Origin: Saprospiraceae bacterium
GTDB taxonomy: Bacteria > Bacteroidota > Bacteroidia > Chitinophagales > Saprospiraceae
Direction: 5' to 3'
NCBI GenBank assembly: GCA_023300835.1
Contig: JALZVB010000273.1
Span: 1 to 11,539 of the forward strand
DNA: 11,539 bases
Below are positions 1 to 7,890 of this stretch, piece after piece. Every line of letters starts with the position of its first letter. The first letter of the stretch is position 1. Position numbers and translations under genes: made by a program. The notes beneath the pieces were generated by a model. That model had not been told where the DNA came from. It made no database searches and saw only the letters and a list, made by a program, of their open reading frames with translations.

Positions 1-1
1 T

Positions 2-577
2 TTAATATGGAAGCCTTTACCACAACTACTTTTGAATACGGCTTACTGGTATCTTCATCTAGAGCAAGAATTTGTTTACGTAGGTGATGCTGGGATAGTG
101 GAACCCAGCGGTAGAACTAAACGACAAGGTGTGGATGTCAGTCTGCGGTACCAACCTTTAAAATGGTTGTATTGTAATGTAGATGCCAATTATACTTACG
201 CAAGATCTATAGATGAAGAGCCAGGACAGAACTTCATCCCACTAGCACCAGATCTTATCATGGAAGCCGGTCTCAATGCTAAACATAGCTCAGGTGTCTA
301 TGGTGGCTTCAATGCGAGATATATAAAGGACAGACCAGCTAACGAGTCCAATGATATCATAGCTGAGGGTTATGCGATCGTAGATCTCAATATCGGTTAC
401 CCAATAAAGAGATTAAACTTTGAGATACAGGTACTAAATTTATTGAATTCTGATTGGAACGAAACACAGTTTGCAACGGAATCTAGATTACAAAACGAAG
501 TCAACCCTGTCGAAGAAATTCACTTTACGCCAGGTACACCTTTTTTATTGAAAGGTGTTGTGGAATATAAGTTCTAG
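2..577 (+). CDS. TonB-dependent receptor, C-terminal part (5' end outside window)
   Basis: This is the last ~190 residues of an outer-membrane TonB-dependent receptor beta-barrel. The frame is open from the first full codon at position 2. The first possible start, a TTG at 32, lies inside a barrel strand (LNTAYWYLHLEQEFVYVGDAG), so it is not a real start and the gene begins upstream of the window. The segment shows recognisable family blocks: EPSGRTKRQGVD after the first strand, FIPLAPDL, RYIKDRPANE, the LNLLNSDWNETQF strand, and the late loop NEVNPVEEIHFTPGTPF. It ends in an aromatic-terminated strand (VVEYKF), the usual C-terminal outer-membrane insertion signal. Family knowledge says such receptors import siderophores, cofactors, metals or glycans using TonB energy. 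The plug is not in view, so no substrate can be proposed. The next gene is convergent, so this is the last gene of its transcript. Confidence 0.9.
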   Translation, partial: LIWKPLPQLLLNTAYWYLHLEQEFVYVGDAGIVEPSGRTKRQGVDVSLRYQPLKWLYCNVDANYTYARSIDEEPGQNFIPLAPDLIMEAGLNAKHSSGVYGGFNARYIKDRPANESNDIIAEGYAIVDLNIGYPIKRLNFEIQVLNLLNSDWNETQFATESRLQNEVNPVEEIHFTPGTPFLLKGVVEYKF

Positions 578-739
578 AACATTCGCCAGAATTTCTGTAT
601 GAATAAATCAAAAGATATAAAGTGAAAGTTAATGGTTTTGTTAAGTTTTGGTATTGTAGTTAAATGTGATTTATTCGGAACCCTAATCTGGGAATCAGCG
701 GTTTCATGTAACGAAAAGAAATGAAAACCACCTTAGAAC

Positions 740-797
740 AGTCTAGCCATTCTCCTTACATTTACCGCAAAGGAAATGTAAGAAGAATGGCTAGATT
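740..797. terminator. Long hairpin between convergent genes, probable bidirectional terminator
   Basis: An inverted repeat has arms 742-763 and 774-795: 22 bp with one mismatch (C754/A783) and a 10-base loop (ACCGCAAAGG). One G-T wobble and one A-T pair extend it to 740-797. On the + strand it is followed by a T-rich run (TTTAATTTTA). It lies 165 bases after the receptor stop codon and 43 bases past the stop of the minus-strand gene at 840-2543. The position between two converging genes fits a shared terminator. The stem is longer than usual for an intrinsic terminator, so a dispersed repeat or RNA-processing hairpin is an alternative. Confidence 0.55.
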
Positions 798-839
798 TAA
801 TTTTACTTAAATTAATATGTAAAGTCCCTTATACTTATA

Positions 840-2543
840 CTATTTCTTTTTTGAAATAGATTTGGTATTCTTTGGTGTTGATTTTTTCTTTGATGTAACC
901 TTTGTTTTTGACTTAGTGTTTACTGTCTTTTTCTTTGGTGTAACCTTGGCTTTTTTTGGTGCTTTAGCTTTTGTTTTTATTGTTACAGATTTGATAACTG
1001 CCTTAGGGTTAGATTTAGCTTCAATCTCAGCTATGGCTTTCTTCTTTTCCTTAAGTGTTTTACGTTTAGCTGGGTAATCTTTCTTGTTGACATTATTTGA
1101 TTTACGTCCTTTCCCTCCTTTACTTTTAGGTGCTTTACCTATTCTTATTGTTTCACCTAATTCAGGTATAATAACGTTATCAATATTTTTCTTTCTTAAG
1201 TAAGATCGGAATGCTTTCTGCGGATCGTATTCACCATGAACGAGAAATACTTTTTTCAGTTTATTTTGATTTGACATAAAGTCGACCATTTCTTTTCTAT
1301 CTGCATGAGCAGAGAAAGAGTGCATTACTCGCACAGTGGCATTGACAGGAAGTGTCTCTCCAAAAATCCTCAATTCTTTTGCTCCATTTTTTAATTGTCC
1401 TCCCGTAGATGATGGTGAGCAATAACCTACTATAAGGAAAGTACTTTTGGGATTGGTAATATTATTATATAAATGATGTCTTATTCTACCAGCCTCCATC
1501 ATGCCGCTGGAGCTGATTATTATAGCTGGCTTTTTCATATGATTCAGCTGCTTCGATTGATTTACATCTGTGATGTAAGTCAGACTATTGAACCCAAATG
1601 GATCGGGATCATTAAGCATATATTCTTGTAATGAGTGATCATAACATTCAGGATGTGTGCCATATATATGTGTGGCATTTACGGCAAGCGGACTGTCAAC
1701 ATATACTGGAATGTTAGGAAGAAGACCTTGATTCTCTAATTTGTCTAGCATGTAGACAATCTCTTGTGTACGTCCTATACTGAAGGCAGGAATAATAAGT
1801 TTCCCTTTTTTGACACAACAAGCTTCTTTTACCACTTCTAGGAAGAGACTGCTTTGCTCTGGCGTAGATTCATGCTCTTTATCTCCATAAGTTGATTCGC
1901 AGATCATATAATCTACCGGTGGCATTTGGACAGGATCTCTTAATATGGGCCTATCGGGTCTGCCTATATCACCTGTAAAACCTACGGTTGTAACTTTTTT
2001 ACCTTCTGTAATCTCTATTGTAACACTTGCTGATCCGAGAATGTGCCCTTGATCTCTAAAAAGGACTCTTACGCCTTTTCTTATCTGAAACCAGTGGTTA
2101 TATCCATGACCTACAAAATTAGCCATAGCTGGCGGTACGTCTTTGGTACCATAAATAGGTTCTATGAATTCCGCTTTTTTCTTCTTCCTTTTCTTTTTTG
2201 CTTTTTCATTTGCCCATTGAGCTTCTCTTTCTTGGATCTTGGCACTATCCATTAACATAATAGAACAGAGGCTTCTTGTAGCATGCGTAGCATGTATGCG
2301 ACCATCAAAACCGTCCTTAACAAGCCCTGGAATTCTGCCACTATGATCTATATGAGCATGAGAAAGAATCATACTGTCTACATTCTTAGGCTTGAAATAC
2401 CATTTTCTGTTCAATTCCTTATCTCTGTCTCTATCGCCTTGGTATAACCCGCAATCTAATAATATACTATAGCCGTCATCAAGTGTAATCAAATGACTAC
2501 TTCCTGTTACTGTTCTTGCGGCTCCACAAAATTTAATCTCCAT
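840..2543 (-). CDS. MBL-fold beta-CASP ribonuclease (Ysh1/CPSF73-like) with lysine-rich tail
   Basis: This 567-residue protein is a metallo-beta-lactamase-fold hydrolase of the beta-CASP/RMMBL group, a family acting on RNA (bacterial RNA-degradation proteins; eukaryotic CPSF73). Visible motifs are SHAHIDHSGR (61-70; zinc ligands H62, H64, D66, H67), QGHILGS (165-171, H167), GFTGDIG (188-194, D192), ESTYGD (216-221), the beta-CASP core IIISSSGMMEAGR (341-353), HSFSAHADR (408-416, H413) and LVHGEYD (434-440, H436). All expected metal ligands are present, so it should be active as a Zn-dependent endo- or exonuclease. Two basic additions stand out: an insert KAKKKRKKKKAEF (114-126) and a ~98-residue lysine-rich tail from about 470. 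The start MEIKFCGAARTVTGSS matches the family N-terminus, with no signal peptide, so it is cytoplasmic. There is no Shine-Dalgarno, only an A/T-rich leader. It is transcribed alone, divergent from the next gene. The exact substrate is unknown. Confidence 0.92.
   Translation of the reverse strand: MEIKFCGAARTVTGSSHLITLDDGYSILLDCGLYQGDRDRDKELNRKWYFKPKNVDSMILSHAHIDHSGRIPGLVKDGFDGRIHATHATRSLCSIMLMDSAKIQEREAQWANEKAKKKRKKKKAEFIEPIYGTKDVPPAMANFVGHGYNHWFQIRKGVRVLFRDQGHILGSASVTIEITEGKKVTTVGFTGDIGRPDRPILRDPVQMPPVDYMICESTYGDKEHESTPEQSSLFLEVVKEACCVKKGKLIIPAFSIGRTQEIVYMLDKLENQGLLPNIPVYVDSPLAVNATHIYGTHPECYDHSLQEYMLNDPDPFGFNSLTYITDVNQSKQLNHMKKPAIIISSSGMMEAGRIRHHLYNNITNPKSTFLIVGYCSPSSTGGQLKNGAKELRIFGETLPVNATVRVMHSFSAHADRKEMVDFMSNQNKLKKVFLVHGEYDPQKAFRSYLRKKNIDNVIIPELGETIRIGKAPKSKGGKGRKSNNVNKKDYPAKRKTLKEKKKAIAEIEAKSNPKAVIKSVTIKTKAKAPKKAKVTPKKKTVNTKSKTKVTSKKKSTPKNTKSISKKK
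843..1136 (-). other. Lysine-rich C-terminal tail of the beta-CASP protein
   Basis: Residues ~470-567 of the protein at 840-2543 follow the last catalytic block (ELGETIRIGK) and contain almost only Lys, Ser, Thr, Pro, Ala and Val, ending in SISKKK. The last part is an imperfect ~15-residue (45-bp) repeat: KVTPKKKT at 533-540 and KVTSKKKS at 548-555. It is low-complexity, probably disordered and strongly basic. A role in binding RNA or ribosomes is inference from composition only. Confidence 0.75.
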
Positions 2544-2862
2544 TTTTATAGTTATGTTATAGCTGCAATTTACGTATAAATTTGAGATAGAAATAAGACC
2601 TCAGGTCTGTGAATAAGAGTTTATAAGGATTTATTAATTTTGAATGCGTTAAAGTCTAGCTTGGGACAAAAAATAAATCAGATATCATTGCAATTAACGT
2701 TCTAGCATTCTCTTGAAATCTGAACCATTAGTTCTCTGTCATAAAGAATAGACATATGCTCTAAGGAATTAACATATTCTTAACGCTGCTTTTAGGATTG
2801 TGAGAGTATTCTAAGTGTACTACGGTTGTAGCGTTTCGACTACTATATAATAAGAAGGAATT
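2544..2862. other. Divergent intergenic region (319 bp)
   Basis: This gap separates the start of the minus-strand beta-CASP gene from the start of the plus-strand receptor gene, so it should carry both promoters. I see a plausible promoter for the receptor gene at 2798-2828, listed separately. I also see a 13-bp palindrome AGACCTCAGGTCT at 2596-2608, 53 bases upstream of the beta-CASP start codon, a possible protein-binding site. I found no clear TAnnTTTG-type element on the minus strand. The region holds no convincing small ORF or structured RNA that I can recognise. Confidence 0.5.
2798..2828 (+). promoter_or_regulatory. Candidate Bacteroidota-type promoter for the receptor/DUF4249 unit
   Basis: TTG (2798-2800) is followed after 20 bases by TACGGTTG (2821-2828), which matches the Bacteroidota -7 consensus TAnnTTTG except at one base, with the usual TTG (-33) spacing. 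Transcription would start near 2834, leaving a ~30-base leader. Just before the ATG at 2863 there is AGAAGGA (2853-2859), a weak Shine-Dalgarno-like stretch and the only one I see at a gene start in this window. The match is short and could be chance. Confidence 0.3.
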
Positions 2863-5226
2863 ATGAAAATGAAGCTAGTATTACCTTTGGTGTTCATGTT
2901 TGTAACACTTTTGATGCATGCACAGACATACACTATAAGCGGCTATATAGAAGATCTAGAAACAGGAGAGAAACTCATAGGTGCCAATGTGTTTGAAGCC
3001 GAAAATTCAACAGGTACAGTTACCAATACTTTTGGGTTCTATAGTCTTACATTGCCAGAAGGAGAAAAGGATATCAACTTTTCCTATGTCGGTTATCAAT
3101 CTTATACAAAGTCAATAAGTCTCAACGCAGATCAATCACTTAACATCAGTCTGAGTTCTTCAGTTGATATGGAACAAATAGAGATTGTAGCTGAGAAACA
3201 ACGTAACGTAGCCGAGGAAACCACCATGAGTACGGTAGAATTGCCTATTGCTCAGATCAAAAGATTACCTGCCTTGCTAGGGGAGGTAGATGTACTCAAG
3301 GCACTGCAATTATTGCCAGGTGTACAATCTGGTGGGGAAGGACAGAGTGGATTGTATGTGAGAGGCGGAAGCCCTGATCAGAATCTGATTTTATTGGATG
3401 GGGTTCCCGTATATAATGTATCGCATTTGTTTGGTTTCTTTTCTGTATTCAATGCAGATGCAATAAAAGATGTCAAGTTGATCAAAGGTGGTTATCCAGC
3501 CAGATATGGGGGAAGATTGTCTTCTGTCCTGGAGATAAATATGAAAGAAGGGAATACCAAAGAATTCAAAGGTACGGGCTCGATAGGATTGATCGCATCT
3601 AAACTTACGCTAGAAGGTCCATTAGGCTCAGAAAAGACCTCGTTCTTGATCTCAGGAAGAAGGACTTATATAGATCAAATCTTAAGGCCATTTATACAAA
3701 AACAATTTGAGGAAGACGGTAATGAAGGCGGAACGGGTTATTTTTTCTATGATATCAATGCCAAGGTAAATCATAAATTCTCTGATAAAGACAGATTGTT
3801 TCTGAGCTATTATGGGGGAAGTGATCAGTTTTTTTTCAATTCCAAACAGCAAGATGGTAACTTTTTTGAAAATTCTCTCGGCTGGGGAAATACGACGGCT
3901 GCACTCAGATGGAATCACTTATGGACACCTAAGATGTTCAGTAATGCAACACTTACTTATAGTGAGTATGATTTAGATACAGAGGTTGGGGTAGGTACAG
4001 ATTTTAGTGAGGATATACTCGACGAAGCATTCAGACTGGGCTATGATTCTGGGATTGATGATGTCGCTGCTCGTATTGATTTTGATTACATTCCTACGCC
4101 TGATCATTTTATACGTTTCGGAGTTAGTGGAATTAGACATAAGTTTAGACCGGGCTCATTCAGTTTATTTAACCAAGGTGACGGAATAACATTCGATACT
4201 ATTATTGGTCAGAAAAGTATTGTCGCTCTGGAGTATGATGCCTATGTAGAAGATGACTTCCATATAGGAGAGAAGATCAAGGTAAATGGAGGATTGCATT
4301 TTTCAGCATTTGACGTTAATGATAAGTTTTACGCTTCATTACAACCCCGGATAAGCGCTAGAATATTATTAGCAAATGATAAAAGTATCAAACTGTCTTA
4401 TGCAAGTATGAGACAATATGTCAACCTTTTATCTGCTGAGGGAATTGGATTACCCACTGACTTATGGGTTCCGTCAACAGAGCGATTGTTACCACAAGAC
4501 AGTTGGCAAGTTGCAGCCGGATATGCGTTTAAACTTACCAGTGATCTAGATCTTACTATAGAAGGCTATTATAAAGAAATGTCTAATCTGGTTTCATTCA
4601 AAGAAGGGTCAGGATTGTTTGAAGTTAATGACTGGCAAGATCGCTTAGAGCAAGGAAGTGGGACATCATATGGTGCAGAATTTTTCTTACAGAAAAAAGC
4701 TGGACGGCTCAATGGATGGATAGGGTACACATTGTCCTGGACGGATAGACAGTTTGAAAATATAAATTCTGGAGAGGCATATCCTTTTCGTTATGATAGA
4801 AGAAATGATGTGTCCATTGTTGTTCAATACGAAATAAGTGACAGAGTAAATATCTCTGGGGCTTGGGTATATGGAACAGGAAACGCTGTAACATTAGCCA
4901 ATAGTAATTATGAAGCTAAGTTTGTAAATGGAAATTTTAATAGTTCTACAATTATTGAACATTACAAACAGAAAAATAATTATAGAATGGATGGCTACCA
5001 CAGATTAGATTTAGGAATTAATTTTACTAAACAAAAAAACAGGCACAGTAGAACCTGGTCATTTGGAGCATATAATTCTTATAATAGGAAGAATCCGTTT
5101 TTTATATTTATTGAGACCGATACAGAATTTAATACGACCACGGGAGAGCAAACAACCGAGCAAACGCTAAAACAGGCTAGTATATTTCCTATAATCCCTT
5201 ACGCTACTTACAAGTTTGAATTCTAA
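2863..5226 (+). CDS. TonB-dependent receptor with N-terminal carboxypeptidase-regulatory-like domain
   Basis: This complete 787-residue outer-membrane transporter starts with a signal peptide (MKMKLVLPLVFMFVTLLMHA, cleavage about residues 20-21). Residues ~22-98 form a carboxypeptidase-D-regulatory-like beta-sandwich (ISGYIEDLETGEKLIGANV, TNTFGFYSLTLPEG, FSYVGYQSY), found at the N-terminus of many Bacteroidota receptors. The plug follows at ~124-230, with LLPGVQSGGEGQSGLYVRGGSP (150-171), LILLDGVPVYN (175-185) and KGGYPARYGGRLSSVLEI (208-225). The rest is the beta-barrel, ending in an aromatic strand YATYKFEF. It is shorter than typical SusC proteins (about 1000 residues), and its plug is of the kind found with DUF4249 partners. 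The next gene, 23 bases downstream, encodes such a partner, so the two are probably one operon. The pair likely binds and imports a substrate across the outer membrane; the substrate is unknown. Confidence 0.93.
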   Translation: MKMKLVLPLVFMFVTLLMHAQTYTISGYIEDLETGEKLIGANVFEAENSTGTVTNTFGFYSLTLPEGEKDINFSYVGYQSYTKSISLNADQSLNISLSSSVDMEQIEIVAEKQRNVAEETTMSTVELPIAQIKRLPALLGEVDVLKALQLLPGVQSGGEGQSGLYVRGGSPDQNLILLDGVPVYNVSHLFGFFSVFNADAIKDVKLIKGGYPARYGGRLSSVLEINMKEGNTKEFKGTGSIGLIASKLTLEGPLGSEKTSFLISGRRTYIDQILRPFIQKQFEEDGNEGGTGYFFYDINAKVNHKFSDKDRLFLSYYGGSDQFFFNSKQQDGNFFENSLGWGNTTAALRWNHLWTPKMFSNATLTYSEYDLDTEVGVGTDFSEDILDEAFRLGYDSGIDDVAARIDFDYIPTPDHFIRFGVSGIRHKFRPGSFSLFNQGDGITFDTIIGQKSIVALEYDAYVEDDFHIGEKIKVNGGLHFSAFDVNDKFYASLQPRISARILLANDKSIKLSYASMRQYVNLLSAEGIGLPTDLWVPSTERLLPQDSWQVAAGYAFKLTSDLDLTIEGYYKEMSNLVSFKEGSGLFEVNDWQDRLEQGSGTSYGAEFFLQKKAGRLNGWIGYTLSWTDRQFENINSGEAYPFRYDRRNDVSIVVQYEISDRVNISGAWVYGTGNAVTLANSNYEAKFVNGNFNSSTIIEHYKQKNNYRMDGYHRLDLGINFTKQKNRHSRTWSFGAYNSYNRKNPFFIFIETDTEFNTTTGEQTTEQTLKQASIFPIIPYATYKFEF

Positions 5227-5249
5227 GAAAGCCTCTAAAATAGTTAACC

Positions 5250-6131
5250 ATGATTAGTCCAAAATATATATTAGTATTTCTATCAGTTGTGATAATGTCA
5301 GGTTGTGAAGATTTTTTCTCAACAACACTAGAACTAGAACCTCCAGAGTTTGAAGACCTATTGATTGTAAATAGTGATATTTTAGAGGGAGGCAGAATGA
5401 TTTCAATATTTGTGGGTAGAAATCGAGGGATATTAGAAACTGTTAATGATACTTCTTATATAGTCAATGATGCTACAGTGAAAATTACTAGATTATTAGA
5501 TAACTGGGAAGAAGAAGCCTTGGCCACAATTGGGAACGGTTTATATAGGTTCGACGCAGGAGATGATTATTTTAAATTTGGAGAAACCTACAACTTTCAG
5601 GTGTCTCATCCAGACTTTATAACCGCTGAAGCAACTTTAACATTTCCTAACAAAGCTGTTCTCAGTAAATCGCCAGATTTCAATCAATCAGATGGCATAG
5701 ATATCGATGGAGATCCGTTGAGTTCTATTACATTAACAATTGATGATGATCCAAATGAGATGAATTATTATGAGGTTTATATTAAGCCTAATGTTGAAAA
5801 TGGCATTAGAATACCTGCTTCTTCTTTTGATCCTGCAGTTCTTGAAGGTAGCTTTAGTAGAAGTTTATTTATAGATGATTTATCATTTAATGGGACTCAA
5901 AAAGAGCTTAAGATATTGATTAACCAATTTGTTTTTAGTTCAAATATTAATGGGTTAGAAGTCCATTGGCATGCGATAAGTGAAGATGAATATCAATTCC
6001 AAAAAACATTAGCCAAATCTGAAGAAAATGATGGCAACCCGTTTGTTTCACCTGTACAAGTAGCGAGTAATATTGAGAATGGACTGGGGAGGATAAGTTT
6101 AAAAACAAAAGAAATCTATGAAGTTAGATAG
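5250..6131 (+). CDS. DUF4249-family outer-membrane lipoprotein, partner of the upstream receptor
   Basis: This 293-residue lipoprotein has a hydrophobic signal ending in the lipobox IMSGC (Cys19), followed by acidic residues (CEDFF). The N-terminal half contains the family pattern LLIVNSDILEGG...ISIFVGRNRG and NDATVKIT (73-80), then GNGLYRF (95-101) and a FGETYNFQVSHPDF strand (110-123). The middle has DDDPNEMNYYEVYI (165-178). The C-terminal block ENDGNPFVSPVQVASNIENG (259-278) is the clearest DUF4249 signature I recognise. The family's function is not established. Members commonly sit directly after a TonB-dependent receptor with a carboxypeptidase-like domain, as here, so a surface-exposed substrate-capturing lipoprotein is the natural inference, analogous to SusD but unrelated in sequence. 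There is no Shine-Dalgarno before the ATG. The gene ends 35 bases from the convergent OmpA gene. Confidence 0.88.
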   Translation: MISPKYILVFLSVVIMSGCEDFFSTTLELEPPEFEDLLIVNSDILEGGRMISIFVGRNRGILETVNDTSYIVNDATVKITRLLDNWEEEALATIGNGLYRFDAGDDYFKFGETYNFQVSHPDFITAEATLTFPNKAVLSKSPDFNQSDGIDIDGDPLSSITLTIDDDPNEMNYYEVYIKPNVENGIRIPASSFDPAVLEGSFSRSLFIDDLSFNGTQKELKILINQFVFSSNINGLEVHWHAISEDEYQFQKTLAKSEENDGNPFVSPVQVASNIENGLGRISLKTKEIYEVR

Positions 6132-6166
6132 AAGTTGATTTGAGTTTTACTCTAAATGAATTCAGT

Positions 6167-7867
6167 TTAATTTTCGACAATTTTAACTTCCATTCTTCTA
6201 TTAAAGGCATGTTCATTTTCTGAGCATTTTACGCCTTTGCTACAGTGATTACGCGGACGTGTTTCTCCACGACCTATTGCTATTACGTGGACGGCATTGA
6301 CACCATGCGTAATCAGATAAGCTCTTATAACTTCAGCCCTTTGGTCAGTGATCATTGTATTATATCCTGCATTTCCTCTTGAGTCTGTATGACAAGACAA
6401 TTGAATAATAACGTTAGGGTTGTTTTTCATAAGGTCTACAAGGCCATCCAGTTCTTTTTTTGTAACATTGGTCAGCTCACTGCTATTATAATCAAACTTT
6501 ATATTGTCAAAAATAATGGTCTGACCGATCATCAATCCTTTAGGATCTTCTTTGGGTTTTATGTCAACTATTTGATGACTATCAAATTCACTTTGTATTT
6601 TGATAGGTTTTTTATGCGTCTTTAATAATACTTCTAGTGTCTTAATATGCTTTTTGTTAGATAATACAATTTGCCATTTCTCTTTATTAAATGATTCTAC
6701 TTCTATAAGTGTAGATCCGCCATGCAGATGAATACTGGGTGGTTTGTTTGGGTCAATAAGTATGGAGTCATAAGCAATCTTAGAGAAAGAGAATATATCA
6801 CTGGTAAATGATTCCAACTCTATGTCATTTATTTTTCTATACCTGATGATGCCATCGGTAATAGGGTTCAGACTCTCGTTATCTTTTATGTCTAATAAGA
6901 GTTTGTTGTAATCAGGGTTAGCATATGAGAAAATGGAAGTAGATGCTTTATAGGAATACACATCATCGCCACCTTGACCACCAGGTCTGTTGGAGCTATA
7001 GTATCCTGTCATGCCATCTCCATCTGTTATAAGTCCAAAGTCATCATAACGAGTATTGATGGGATAGGGTAGAACCATAGGATTGGTCCACTTATTAGAT
7101 TTGAATTCGCTGGTATATACATTTAGATCTCCTTCTTTATTATCCCCTGTGCTGGCATAGAAAAGTATGTTTGCGCTATGTAAATGAGGAAACCAGTCAT
7201 TACCAGCAGAATTTATTTCTGGACCTAAGTTTTCAGGTTCCCCCCATTTTCCTTGGTCGTTTTTGTAGCTGATATACAGGTCCATTTTTCCATAACCTCC
7301 TTTTCTGTCACTTGCAAATATCATGACTGTACCTACTTTATTTAATACAGGATGGCAAGAGGGGACTTGATCTTTATTGACTGTGGTTTTGATAGGATTG
7401 TTCCATCCACCATTCTTGTATTCACTTTCAAAAATCTGCAGTGTTACAGTTTTATCAGGCGACATTGTTAATCCGGATCCATCATAATCAACTCTTGTGA
7501 AGTAGCAGTACTTTCCATTTTGTGTGAATGAAGCTGGGCCTTCATTATAGATTGTATTTATTCTATTGTCTAGAGATGATGGCTTATCTAGCCTTGCTTT
7601 TTTATTTAAACCAGAGAAATAAAGATCGAAATATGCGTTTTCGATTTTGGCTTGTTTCTTTTGTCTTTGATTGGATCCAACGTAGACGATATAATCATTG
7701 AAATAACTGGGAGAAAACTCTGATAATTCTGTATTGATGTTTTTCTCGTTTTTTATTTTTATTATTTTTTCCCACGACTTATCCGATTGTTGACCCCACA
7801 AGAGGTTAGTGCCTAGCAATAATGCTAAGTTTGCAATAAGATAAATGGTATGAGAAACTTTAAACAA
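6167..7867 (-). CDS. OmpA-family protein with PD40-type beta-propeller (PorE-like), T9SS-associated
   Basis: This 566-residue exported protein has a signal peptide MFKVSHTIYL...LLWGQ (cleavage ~26) with no lipobox cysteine. Residues ~50-310 contain WD40-like/PD40 blades: FSPSYFNDYIVYVG, GPASFTQNGKYCYFTR, PVLNKVGTVMIFASDRKGGY, FPHLHSANILFYAST and GLITDGDGMTGYYSSNRPGG. Residues ~320-440 include LDIKDNESLNPITDGIIRY, resembling a carboxypeptidase-regulatory fold. The C-terminal OmpA domain (449-566) has IIFDNIKFDYNSSEL, CHTDSRG (492-498, D494) and DQRAEVIRAYL (508-517, R510), the peptidoglycan-binding residues, then NRRMEVKI. The order matches PorE of the type IX secretion system, minus its N-terminal TPR part. 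It is the last gene of the operon, 23 bases after the PorP/SprF gene. The start codon is TTG: no ATG or GTG is available after the upstream in-frame stop (7880-7882) that would keep the signal peptide. Confidence 0.9.
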   Translation of the reverse strand: MFKVSHTIYLIANLALLLGTNLLWGQQSDKSWEKIIKIKNEKNINTELSEFSPSYFNDYIVYVGSNQRQKKQAKIENAYFDLYFSGLNKKARLDKPSSLDNRINTIYNEGPASFTQNGKYCYFTRVDYDGSGLTMSPDKTVTLQIFESEYKNGGWNNPIKTTVNKDQVPSCHPVLNKVGTVMIFASDRKGGYGKMDLYISYKNDQGKWGEPENLGPEINSAGNDWFPHLHSANILFYASTGDNKEGDLNVYTSEFKSNKWTNPMVLPYPINTRYDDFGLITDGDGMTGYYSSNRPGGQGGDDVYSYKASTSIFSYANPDYNKLLLDIKDNESLNPITDGIIRYRKINDIELESFTSDIFSFSKIAYDSILIDPNKPPSIHLHGGSTLIEVESFNKEKWQIVLSNKKHIKTLEVLLKTHKKPIKIQSEFDSHQIVDIKPKEDPKGLMIGQTIIFDNIKFDYNSSELTNVTKKELDGLVDLMKNNPNVIIQLSCHTDSRGNAGYNTMITDQRAEVIRAYLITHGVNAVHVIAIGRGETRPRNHCSKGVKCSENEHAFNRRMEVKIVEN

Positions 7868-7890
7868 AAGTAATTGGGATTAATTTTATT

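Noticed and set aside
32..34. TTG as a start codon for the first gene
   Set aside because: It lies inside a conserved beta-barrel strand and the frame is open to the window edge, so the gene starts outside the window.
862..1077. Plus-strand open frame rich in Phe and Val opposite the end of the beta-CASP gene
   Set aside because: It is the antisense image of the Lys-rich tail (AAA/AAG codons read as TTT/CTT). It has no family resemblance.
2635..2642. TAATTTTG, an exact match to the TAnnTTTG promoter element on the + strand
   Set aside because: There is no TTG at the expected distance upstream, and it would give a ~220-base leader; the site at 2798-2828 is better placed.
6142..6152. Small hairpin GAGT-TTT-ACTC between the convergent DUF4249 and OmpA genes, a possible terminator
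   Set aside because: Only four base pairs and a short T-rich run; too weak to call.
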